NCBI GenBank assembly: GCA_003483345.1
Contig: DMWH01000069.1
Span: 1 to 15,961, forward strand
DNA: 15,961 nt
From: Clostridiales bacterium
GTDB taxonomy: Bacteria > Bacillota > Clostridia > Tissierellales > Sedimentibacteraceae
Direction of reading: 5' to 3'
Of the stretch, positions 6,978-13,589 are shown piece after piece; within the stretch, counting starts at the first letter, position 1, and each line of letters begins with the position of its first letter. Below the pieces are notes generated by a model. The model was given only the letters and a program-made list of their open reading frames with translations. It searched no databases and had not been told where the DNA came from. The translations under genes and the position numbers were made by a program.

Positions 6978-8342
6978 TTACAAATTATATTCTTTGATTT
7001 TATTCTGCAAATTGCGTATACTGATTCCCAGTTCCTTTGCAGTAATATCTCTTTTACCTCCATTTTTTTTCAAAGTTGCTTTTATCCACAAATACTCTAA
7101 TTGTTTAATAGGCATACCTGCTATCAAGTGTTCTAAGCTCAAGTCGGTATTTTGTACATGACTATTTAATTTGTTGCTTTGCACTTCCAAAGGAAGATTG
7201 CCTACATCTATCTCATCGGAATTAGATAGAATCATTGCATGTTCAATTATGTTTGCAAGCTGTCGAACATTTCCGGGATAATCATATAAAAGCAGCAATT
7301 TTTCTGCTTCAGGAGAAATCTTTTTAACAGATTTATTCTGCTCTCTGTTAAACTGTTTAATAAAATGATTGCAGAGCATAGGAATATCTTCCTTACGCTC
7401 GCGGAGTGCCGGCATATGAATATTCATTACATTCAAACGATAGTACAAGTCCTCTCTAAATCTTCCTTCAAGCATCATTTCCATTAGATTTCGATTAGTA
7501 GCTGCTATTATTCGTACATCTATCTTCCTGACATCCGAGCTTCCCACAGCAGTAAATTCCTTTTGCTGTATTACGCGAAGCAATTTGCTTTGTAACCCCA
7601 ACGGCATATCACCTATCTCATCAAGGAATACTGTACCATGATCAGCAATCTCAAATTTCCCTTTTTTGTCTTGTATGGCACCCGTAAAAGAACCGCGTTT
7701 ATGGCCAAACAATTCTTCTTCCAAAAGGTTTTCAGGTATAGCAGCGCAGTTGATAACTACAAATCGCTCTCTGCTCCGTTTGCCAGAAAAATGTATAGCT
7801 CGAGCGACTAATTCTTTCCCGGTTCCGCTCTCTCCCGAAATAATAACATTACTGTCAACATTCTTCAGTTTTTCTATTAAATCATATACTTGCTGCATAG
7901 GCTGACTTTTTCCTATCATCTCATGGTACATATAGCGCTGCTTTAGTTCATCACTGAAAAAGCCTACATCATCATTGAGGCGTCGTATTGCCAATGCTTG
8001 CTCAATAAAAACAATTAAGTCTTCTACATCCAAGGGTTTTGATAAATAAGTGAAGGCACCTTCTTTAATCGCTTCAACTGTGGTTTTTATGCTGCCAAAG
8101 GCCGTCATTATAATAACACTTATATTATTATCGTATTTTTTTATTTTCTTTAGAACTTTTATTCCATCATCATCACCAATAACCAAATCCAGCAGCACCA
8201 AATCTATGCTCTCACGTTCAATAATAGAAAGTCCTTCAGAGGCTGTTGTTGCATATCTTATATCATAATTATGACGTAATGCCAAGGAGAGTAATTCACA
8301 TGTACTAAGTTCATCATCAATTATGAGTATTCTTCGTTTCAT
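6978..8342 (-). CDS. Sigma-54-dependent response regulator, NtrC family
   Basis: This cytoplasmic transcription activator (454 aa) uses ATP hydrolysis to open sigma-54 promoters. The receiver domain (1-120) has the acidic pocket D9/D10, phosphoacceptor D52, T80 (IIMTAFG) and K102 (LSKP). The AAA+ domain (about 140-370) has Walker A GESGTGKE (170-177), the sigma-54 contact loop as GSFTGA (217-222, a common GAFTGA variant), Walker B VFLDE (238-242), and the GRFREDLYYRLNV segment. A Fis-type helix-turn-helix closes the protein (RDITAKELGISIRNLQNKIK). The ATG at 8342 is preferred over a GTG at 8351 because GGAG lies 8 nt upstream. Its start overlaps the kinase gene by 26 bp, so the two are a coupled pair. 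The likely target is the sigma-54 promoter just downstream. Confidence 0.95.
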   Translation of the reverse strand: MKRRILIIDDELSTCELLSLALRHNYDIRYATTASEGLSIIERESIDLVLLDLVIGDDDGIKVLKKIKKYDNNISVIIMTAFGSIKTTVEAIKEGAFTYLSKPLDVEDLIVFIEQALAIRRLNDDVGFFSDELKQRYMYHEMIGKSQPMQQVYDLIEKLKNVDSNVIISGESGTGKELVARAIHFSGKRSRERFVVINCAAIPENLLEEELFGHKRGSFTGAIQDKKGKFEIADHGTVFLDEIGDMPLGLQSKLLRVIQQKEFTAVGSSDVRKIDVRIIAATNRNLMEMMLEGRFREDLYYRLNVMNIHMPALRERKEDIPMLCNHFIKQFNREQNKSVKKISPEAEKLLLLYDYPGNVRQLANIIEHAMILSNSDEIDVGNLPLEVQSNKLNSHVQNTDLSLEHLIAGMPIKQLEYLWIKATLKKNGGKRDITAKELGISIRNLQNKIKEYNL

Positions 8343-10362
8343 CCCTATCACTCCTTCTGAATCTTAACAATATTTCCGTGTAACAATCAATTTCACTATG
8401 TATATCTATCATACCATCATTTTCAATCATAAACTGTTGCACTAATGCAAGTCCCAACCCTGTTCCCAGTGTTTTTGTAGTGTAGAAAGGTTCCATGCAC
8501 CGTTTTATCTCCGTTTCACTCATACCAATGCCCTCATCACGTATACGGACCTCTACAAACTCCATATCCTTATACATAGTAATAGTCATTAATAAAGTCT
8601 TGTCCGGCTCGCTTTGAAGTTTCTTTTTCATCGATTCAATTCCGTTTAAAATAATATTTATCAAAGATTGTTTTATCTTATCCCTATTAACAAAAATCTC
8701 TGCAGAATCATCTAAATCAATCTCGAAAGATATCTTATCCTTTTTTGTAGCTATCTTAGTCAAATACAGACATTCTTTCACGACATCTGCAAGGTTAACC
8801 ATTTCTTTTTTTCCTTTTACGGGTCTAGCATAATTAATGAGTCCTTCTATTAACTGATTTATTCTGTTCACTTCATTTGGTACGAATTTTACAATTGCTT
8901 CCTGAACATCCGGATCATTCCCTTGGGTCTTAAGCAAAGAGGCCATTGTACTGATAGACATAAGAGGATTTTTTATCTCATGAGCTATGCCTGCTGCTAA
9001 TCGATTAATTGAACTGCTTTTTTCGTTTTCAAACAGCTCCTGTTTCTTCCTCTCTTCTGCAGTTACATCTTCAACATTCAACAATATACTATTAATGCCT
9101 TTTTCGTCATAAGAATTATATATGTTATAGCGATAGCTTCTCTTATTTTCTGCTTCACCCAACTCAATAATAATTGGGCGGCTAACATTTTTACCATAAT
9201 TTTTGAGCGCAAAAATATCATATTTAATACTTTTCAAAATATCTCCAAATACATTTAAATTGCGAACATCGCTTCCCAAACAATTTTCTCTAATTTTAGC
9301 CATATGCAGTGCCGCATGGTTTATCAGTAAAATGCGATAATTCGTATCAAAGGAAACCATTCCGCTCGGTGAAAACTCAATCATTCCATAATAGATTCGG
9401 CTATCGCTTTGAATCTGTATCATACGCTTATCCAACTCTATATATGCATCATTTAGCTCCTTGGTTTTTTCTGCTACTTTCTTTTTTAACATCCGGTTAA
9501 TTACAACATTAAACAAAATTATTATCACTATACCGCAAGCAATTAGGACAAAAATAATAATAATTTTCCGCATCAACTCCTGAGTGATTGCTTGCTCATT
9601 ATTGAATTGCCACCGTTTGTATATATCCGCATAACTGCCGCTAACCCTCATTTCATTCAAACCTGATTCCATCAGGTTAAAAAATGTTATATCATTTTTT
9701 CTTACTAACATTGCATGGCTTATAGGAGAAATATACCTGTTCAATATCGTATATCTATCCTTTAATCCGGCTTCATCAAGTAAATATGCACAACTATCAT
9801 ATACAGCAATTGCCATATCAGCTTGTCCGTTAACCAGTGCTTCTATAACCTTAAATTGATTAGATTTAGCCAGATATTGTTGAATTCCCATTTGTGTCAT
9901 ATTATAATTTGCAGAAGTTCCATATTCAATAACAGCGCTGTATGTTCGATAATCTTTTGCATTTTCCAAAACCCTGACAAGTTTATTTGGCACAACTAAA
10001 CATAATGTGGAAGAAGATAATTCAGTTGTGTATTGAAGTCCTGATGCATACCTGTCATTTGTTTTGTGTCCAAGTACCACATCCACTTCTTGATTATTAA
10101 TCGCATTAATACAGTCACGGTCAGATTCATATGGTACATATATAACTTCTAAATTTTTTTGTTTAGCTATCCAATTCATCATATCAATATGCATACCCTT
10201 ATAAGTTCCGTCTTTGTCAATAAAATGATAGGGCTTTAAATTTGAATTGAATGCAACTCGGATAGTCCCAACATCGGCATGAACCACGGTTTCTACGAAG
10301 AGAATTTGATATGTAAATAATAATATGAGTATTAACAATATGTACAATTGCCGTTTTAGCAT
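8317..10362 (-). CDS. Membrane sensor histidine kinase with solute-binding-protein sensor domain
   Basis: This 681-aa kinase has a signal-like N-terminal hydrophobic segment ending near HAD (30). An extracytoplasmic family 3 solute-binding domain (about 32-255; VAFNSNLKPYHFIDKDGTYKG at its start) follows, then one membrane helix (about 266-288), a short coiled segment and a PAS-like domain (about 322-435). The kinase core has H461 in the H-box AAGIAHEIKNPL, N573 in the N-box, G1 DEGIGM (609-614) and G2 GTGLGLAL (633-640). In established relatives this layout senses amino acids or similar small molecules directly. The ATG is preceded by GAGG 7 nt upstream. Position and overlap identify the NtrC-type regulator as its partner. 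The ligand may be the compound the downstream transporter imports. Confidence 0.93.
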   Translation of the reverse strand: MLKRQLYILLILILLFTYQILFVETVVHADVGTIRVAFNSNLKPYHFIDKDGTYKGMHIDMMNWIAKQKNLEVIYVPYESDRDCINAINNQEVDVVLGHKTNDRYASGLQYTTELSSSTLCLVVPNKLVRVLENAKDYRTYSAVIEYGTSANYNMTQMGIQQYLAKSNQFKVIEALVNGQADMAIAVYDSCAYLLDEAGLKDRYTILNRYISPISHAMLVRKNDITFFNLMESGLNEMRVSGSYADIYKRWQFNNEQAITQELMRKIIIIFVLIACGIVIIILFNVVINRMLKKKVAEKTKELNDAYIELDKRMIQIQSDSRIYYGMIEFSPSGMVSFDTNYRILLINHAALHMAKIRENCLGSDVRNLNVFGDILKSIKYDIFALKNYGKNVSRPIIIELGEAENKRSYRYNIYNSYDEKGINSILLNVEDVTAEERKKQELFENEKSSSINRLAAGIAHEIKNPLMSISTMASLLKTQGNDPDVQEAIVKFVPNEVNRINQLIEGLINYARPVKGKKEMVNLADVVKECLYLTKIATKKDKISFEIDLDDSAEIFVNRDKIKQSLINIILNGIESMKKKLQSEPDKTLLMTITMYKDMEFVEVRIRDEGIGMSETEIKRCMEPFYTTKTLGTGLGLALVQQFMIENDGMIDIHSEIDCYTEILLRFRRSDRDETKNTHN

Positions 10363-10405
10363 AAGCTTTCCTCATTTGGTTTAAGATTTATCCTTAGATT
10401 ATTAA

Positions 10406-10434
10406 ATTATATCATATAGCACACTATTTTACAA
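10406..10434 (-). promoter_or_regulatory. Sigma-A promoter for the kinase-regulator pair
   Basis: On the minus strand there is TTGTAA (10434-10429), a 17-nt spacer and a perfect TATAAT (10411-10406), about 45 bp before the kinase ATG. A housekeeping-type promoter suits a sensor pair that must be present before induction. The remaining gap sequence (10435-10544) shows no gene or structure I can support. Confidence 0.65.
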
Positions 10435-10544
10435 TGCTTTGACACGCTGTTGCATTTTTTGACATTAGTGCAGTCCTGAAACCTTAGATAAAGCTTGCAA
10501 GGACAACAGCAGGAGCAAGAGGCTCTGTATTGGACAATATAATT

Positions 10545-10583
10545 TAAAAAAGGAACTGTTGTATCAACAGTTCCTTTTTTTTT
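10545..10583 (-). terminator. Terminator of the DUF1292 gene
   Basis: A perfect 11-bp stem (10551-10561 with 10565-10575) has a 3-nt loop and is flanked by A6 on the left and T8 on the right, so it can work on both strands. It lies just past the stop of the DUF1292 gene at 10591, which it would terminate, and separates that gene from the kinase promoter. Confidence 0.88.
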
Positions 10584-10590
10584 ATGTATA

Positions 10591-10986
10591 TTAATCTTCA
10601 TCCTCGTCATCATCAAATAATTCTTCTAAATCCGCTTCTTCGAGAATTTCATCAAATGCATCTGCCACTAATTCATATTCTTCGTCTGATTCTATACCTA
10701 TCAATTCAATTCCATCTTCGATTTCTTTAAATTCATAAAGAAAAACTTCACCTTCTTCTTCATTACCATCCAATGGAAGCAAAGCAATATAATCTTTTCC
10801 TTCAACAGGGAATGTTGCAATAATTGCACAATCGACCTCTCTTCCGTCTTCCAATGTAATTGTCATAATTTCTTCTTCATGGTCTCCGCATCCGCAGCCG
10901 CATTCACAATCGTCATCAAATTCATCATAATTGCAGTCACAATTTTCATCTGCACAGCCGCAATCAAATAATTCTTTATCATTCAT
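10591..10986 (-). CDS. DUF1292 family protein with a cysteine-rich N-terminal extension
   Basis: This is a small, very acidic protein of 131 aa. Residues from about 40 to 108 (starting MTITLEDGREVDC, then the KDYIALLPLDG and LYEFKE strands) match the DUF1292/YrzB family common in Firmicutes, whose function is not established. Two parts are unusual: residues 9-33 hold eight cysteines in CxC pairs (C9, C11, C16, C18, C27, C29, C31, C33), and the C-terminus is a run of Asp and Glu. The cysteines look able to bind metal, but no known motif matches. The ATG has AAGGA 10 nt upstream. It appears monocistronic, with its own terminator, and is divergent from the tRNA gene. Confidence 0.85.
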   Translation of the reverse strand: MNDKELFDCGCADENCDCNYDEFDDDCECGCGCGDHEEEIMTITLEDGREVDCAIIATFPVEGKDYIALLPLDGNEEEGEVFLYEFKEIEDGIELIGIESDEEYELVADAFDEILEEADLEELFDDDEDED

Positions 10987-11038
10987 ATTTTTTACATCCT
11001 TATAATTTATTTATCCATAACCATGGATAGATACATAA

Positions 11039-11067
11039 ACTTTAACAGAATGGAATATAAAATGCAA
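11039..11067 (-). promoter_or_regulatory. Possible sigma-A promoter of the DUF1292 gene
   Basis: On the minus strand TTGCAT (11067-11062) and TAAAGT (11044-11039) are 17 nt apart, each matching 4-5 of 6 consensus bases. A small dyad, TATCCAT-AACC-ATGGATA (11012-11029), lies between it and the gene, in the predicted leader. It could be an operator or leader hairpin, or chance in AT-rich DNA. Confidence 0.4.
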
Positions 11068-11093
11068 TATATAATTTTTATAAAAATTTCCTC

Positions 11094-11122
11094 TTTACAG
11101 AAGCTGATTTTTCCGTTATAAT
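11094..11122 (+). promoter_or_regulatory. Sigma-A promoter of the tRNA-Pro gene
   Basis: TTTACA (11094-11099), a 17-nt spacer and a perfect TATAAT (11117-11122) lie 13 bp before the mature tRNA 5' end. This is a strong housekeeping-type promoter placed as expected for a single tRNA gene. Confidence 0.75.
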
Positions 11123-11135
11123 TTTATATGCTTGT

Positions 11136-11209
11136 CGGGATGTGGCGCAGTTTGGTAGCGCACTAGCATGGGGTGTTAGGGGCCGCAGGTTCAAATCCTG
11201 TCATCCCGA
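11136..11209 (+). tRNA. tRNA-Pro (anticodon GGG)
   Basis: The 74-nt cloverleaf can be folded by hand. The acceptor stem is CGGGATG with CATCCCG, the D arm GCGC/GCGC contains AGTTTGGTA, the anticodon stem is CTAGC/GTTAG with loop ATGGGGT (anticodon GGG, reading CCC and CCU), and the T arm GCAGG/CCTGT has loop TTCAAAT. The C1-G72 first pair is normal for bacterial tRNA-Pro. The discriminator base is A. CCA is not encoded (the genome reads A-TAA), so it must be added after transcription. It is a single gene with its own promoter and terminator. Confidence 0.96.
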
Positions 11210-11214
11210 TAAAG

Positions 11215-11242
11215 AAAAGGGAACTAAGTGTTCCCTTTTTTT
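11215..11242 (+). terminator. Terminator of tRNA-Pro, possibly bidirectional
   Basis: A 10-bp stem AAAAGGGAAC/GTTCCCTTTT (11215-11224 with 11230-11239) has a 5-nt loop and runs into a T tract ending at 11242. It starts 6 bp after the tRNA. On the minus strand the stem also ends in Ts, so it may stop the convergent three-gene operon as well. Confidence 0.88.
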
Positions 11243-11243
11243 A

Positions 11244-11322
11244 ATGACACTACCCCCGTCCCCTTGTCATGTCACTTCCGGGATGGCACTACCCCCGTCC
11301 CCTTGTCACGTCTCCTTGTCAC
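11244..11322. repeat. Tandem GC-rich REP-like repeat (two 30-bp units plus a partial third)
   Basis: Two units, 11244-11273 and 11283-11312, match at 28 of 30 positions with a 39-bp period; the core is CACTACCCCCGTCCCCTTGTCA. A partial third copy, TCCTTGTCAC, sits at 11313-11322. On the minus strand the core reads TGACAAGGGGACGGGGGTAGTG, which resembles the GGGGACGG elements dispersed in clostridial genomes, often near IS200-like REP-associated transposases. The first unit has TGACA/TGTCA at its ends and could fold. No transposase gene is in the window. The array touches the last base of the neighbouring gene's stop codon. Confidence 0.8.
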
Positions 11323-12368
11323 TATAGCAATGACATGATGTTTTTTGCAAATTGTGCCGCTTTTTTTTCTATATTTTCTATTTTTTTAACGTCGCCGGGA
11401 TTATTTGCAGTTTCCATCAAAGCAAATTTTGGCGGCAGCATGAATGTTTTGTTAATATTCAAAGCACTTATCAGCTGCTGAGCTAAAAGGTCGCTTCCGC
11501 TGAATCCCGATACAATTATGGAATAAAAATGTTTATCGTAAAACTTTGTTTTTCGATATAAAGCTGTTAAGCGATTTATAACTGCCGACATGTTTGCACT
11601 AATTGAATCGTTGTAGTTTGGGCATAACATCATCAATACATCGCAATCAAGTATTGCAGGATAAACTTCTTCAACCATTATTCCTCCGTAAAAGCAGTTT
11701 GTGCTTTGAGAATAGTGTTTGCATGTCTTGTAGGGACATCCCCTGCAGTCTGCAACGGAGCCGTTTTCTACGTGAATTTCAGTAATATGATAATTTTCTA
11801 AATTTTCCTTTACCATCGACCAAAGAGCATATGTATTTGATGTTTTGGGATTACCGGAATAAAGTGTCAATATATTAGGAGCGGTAATTTTTTTTGCTGT
11901 ATAATTCATCACCCTTTCTACCACTTCCCGAGAATCCAACAAGAGCATATCTTCCAATGATACGTCTCCTTCAGTAATGGTCTGCCTGGTGTTGAAATTT
12001 CTCAAGGAGCCTGTGGCTTCTGACAGGGGCTTTCCCGGAAACAAACATCCTGCCATATTGGCATAAAAAATTGTTCTTCTTGCTTCTGCCCTTGAGAACA
12101 ACTCACTTAGAGAATTTATCAATATGCAACCTATGGAGTCTTTCATAAAATCAGGTCCTGATAACCTGATTTTATTAAGCATTTTCATATGCTCGATATT
12201 AATTCCCGTATCCCCCAGCTCAATTGCAAATAATATTTTTTTATTCTGCAAATCATTCATATCATCAACATTTGTTATGAGGTCGTATTCATATTTATTT
12301 AAAGAAAATGCAAGCATCTTCTCCAGTCTTTCGGATGTACCGAATTTTAAAACAGTTATTTTGCTCAT
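11322..12368 (-). CDS. Iron-sulfur flavoprotein-like NAD(P)H-dependent FMN reductase with extra N-terminal domain
   Basis: The C-terminal half (about 163-345) of this 348-aa protein is a flavodoxin-like FMN reductase fold. Its phosphate loop is LTLYSGNPKTSNT (167-177), then DCRGCPYKTC with C208, C211 and C216 and a further C225, then CPNYNDSISANMSAVINRL (249-267), the family's flavin-side segment. The cysteine set resembles the 4Fe-4S site of archaeal and clostridial iron-sulfur flavoproteins. Residues 1-160 form a domain I do not recognise (VLKFGTSERLEKML at its start). The ATG is preceded by GGTGG 4 nt upstream. It is the last of three genes, 27 bp after the dehydrogenase-like gene. It probably transfers electrons; donor and acceptor are unknown. 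Confidence 0.78.
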   Translation of the reverse strand: MSKITVLKFGTSERLEKMLAFSLNKYEYDLITNVDDMNDLQNKKILFAIELGDTGINIEHMKMLNKIRLSGPDFMKDSIGCILINSLSELFSRAEARRTIFYANMAGCLFPGKPLSEATGSLRNFNTRQTITEGDVSLEDMLLLDSREVVERVMNYTAKKITAPNILTLYSGNPKTSNTYALWSMVKENLENYHITEIHVENGSVADCRGCPYKTCKHYSQSTNCFYGGIMVEEVYPAILDCDVLMMLCPNYNDSISANMSAVINRLTALYRKTKFYDKHFYSIIVSGFSGSDLLAQQLISALNINKTFMLPPKFALMETANNPGDVKKIENIEKKAAQFAKNIMSLL

Positions 12369-12395
12369 AATACCACCAAAAAAAGGTTTAGAAAT

Positions 12396-13589
12396 TCATT
12401 TCAATCTTTCATAAGTTTCTTTAATTCTTTCAAAAAGCTTATCGGGCATTCGTATTTTCTCGATATCTAATCCCGAAGGCAGGTTTCTGTTTTTAGCTCC
12501 CATGTAAACTTCGGCTAAATAATTGGAGCTGTAATGATATTTCCCTTCGAGAGTATAAATTATTGAAATTGCTCCGGATGAAAGGGCAGGTGCAATATAT
12601 GGCTTAAATCCCGTCTTTCTTACTTCCAAGTTTGCTTCAACCGCATATTTTGTCAATTCTCTTGAAAGCTCATCATCATAATTGGTTATACTGTTTGCTA
12701 TTATCAAGTCTTTGCCGTGCGGTCCGAATGCTCTTCCTTCTTTTAAATACATTGAAAATTTATTGAATTTTTTCGAGTAGTACAAAGCTCTCGCGTTCAT
12801 TACTCCAAGCCCGTACCCCTTAATTTGCTCGGGTGCCAAAACACCCCTGCTCTCTCTTAGAACTGTTTGGCACAATTGGTCTACAGGGTCCGAAACTACT
12901 GCAAATATTCCCTTAAACCTGCAATCTGCCGCCATTAAGGCATATTCCTTAATAAGCTCTGCATTTCCTTCAAATTGAGCCATCCTAACATCGGCAACTT
13001 GGCTTCCTACGGGAGGAACCCCCTTGGAAGCACAAAATATAAACATGTCACAATCAAATAATTCTTCCTTTTTTATACCCTGAACCATGGGCAGCGAATC
13101 ATCAAAAGGAAATGATGTTTGATTCATTTCATATTCCCATCTTTTTATTTTATCCAAACTTCTGTCATAAATACCGATGGAGCTTATTGAATCTTTTCCG
13201 AGAAGTTTAAGTCCAATAAGTAATGTACTTCCAACATCACCGAGGGCAAGAATATTTACCTTCCTTTTTTTAAATTCATCCATATAAAAGCAATCAGCAT
13301 AATCATTGTAGGTAGTGTTGACTGCCTTAATTTTTCTTTTGTCTATCAGCTCAGTAATATTATCGGGAAGGTCATAACTTATGTCATTTACTCTAAGCAT
13401 ATCCGGGCTTTCCTCATTTATGTACAAATCGGAAGGATGGTTAACGGAAAAAGTACGTTTTGAATTTCCGGTTAAGTTATTAAGATAATATAATTCTTGG
13501 CAGTCATGAGGAATGCTATTTATTTTTGTAAAATTATACTCATCTTTTATTGAGAATAAATATTTATCATTATATTTGTAATAGAACAT
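12396..13589 (-). CDS. Lactate/malate dehydrogenase-like protein with N-terminal extension
   Basis: This is a 397-aa protein. Residues 1-108 are an extension I do not recognise. From 110 it follows the LDH/MDH fold: Rossmann turn VNILALGDVGS (111-121), Asp142 at the end of the second strand, R202 in VRMAQFEGNAELI at the position of substrate-loop R109, VVSDPVD (231-237) where the family has N140, R267 at the position of R171, and H291 in GPHGKD at the position of H195. The R267-H291 spacing of 24 equals that of LDH. The catalytic-dyad Asp168 aligns with M264. It is therefore probably an NAD(P)-binding 2-hydroxy-acid-dehydrogenase relative with a different substrate or altered catalysis. Its ATG overlaps the upstream stop by one base (TAATG), so translation is coupled. 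Confidence 0.8.
   Translation of the reverse strand: MFYYKYNDKYLFSIKDEYNFTKINSIPHDCQELYYLNNLTGNSKRTFSVNHPSDLYINEESPDMLRVNDISYDLPDNITELIDKRKIKAVNTTYNDYADCFYMDEFKKRKVNILALGDVGSTLLIGLKLLGKDSISSIGIYDRSLDKIKRWEYEMNQTSFPFDDSLPMVQGIKKEELFDCDMFIFCASKGVPPVGSQVADVRMAQFEGNAELIKEYALMAADCRFKGIFAVVSDPVDQLCQTVLRESRGVLAPEQIKGYGLGVMNARALYYSKKFNKFSMYLKEGRAFGPHGKDLIIANSITNYDDELSRELTKYAVEANLEVRKTGFKPYIAPALSSGAISIIYTLEGKYHYSSNYLAEVYMGAKNRNLPSGLDIEKIRMPDKLFERIKETYERLK

Noticed and set aside
8343..8351. GTG start at 8351 for the response regulator
   Set aside because: GGAG directly abuts it with no spacing, while the ATG at 8342 has an 8-nt spacing and begins the usual MKRRILIIDDE receiver N-terminus.
10530..10545. 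TATAAT on the plus strand before the DUF1292 terminator hairpin
   Set aside because: No acceptable -35 element lies 16-18 nt upstream and transcription would meet the terminator at once, so neither a promoter nor a small RNA can be supported.
10407..10616. A 69-codon minus-strand frame with nine cysteines
   Set aside because: It starts inside the DUF1292 gene, reads straight through the terminator stem and its A/T runs, and has no ribosome binding site. Its cysteines come from TGC/TGT-rich noncoding DNA.
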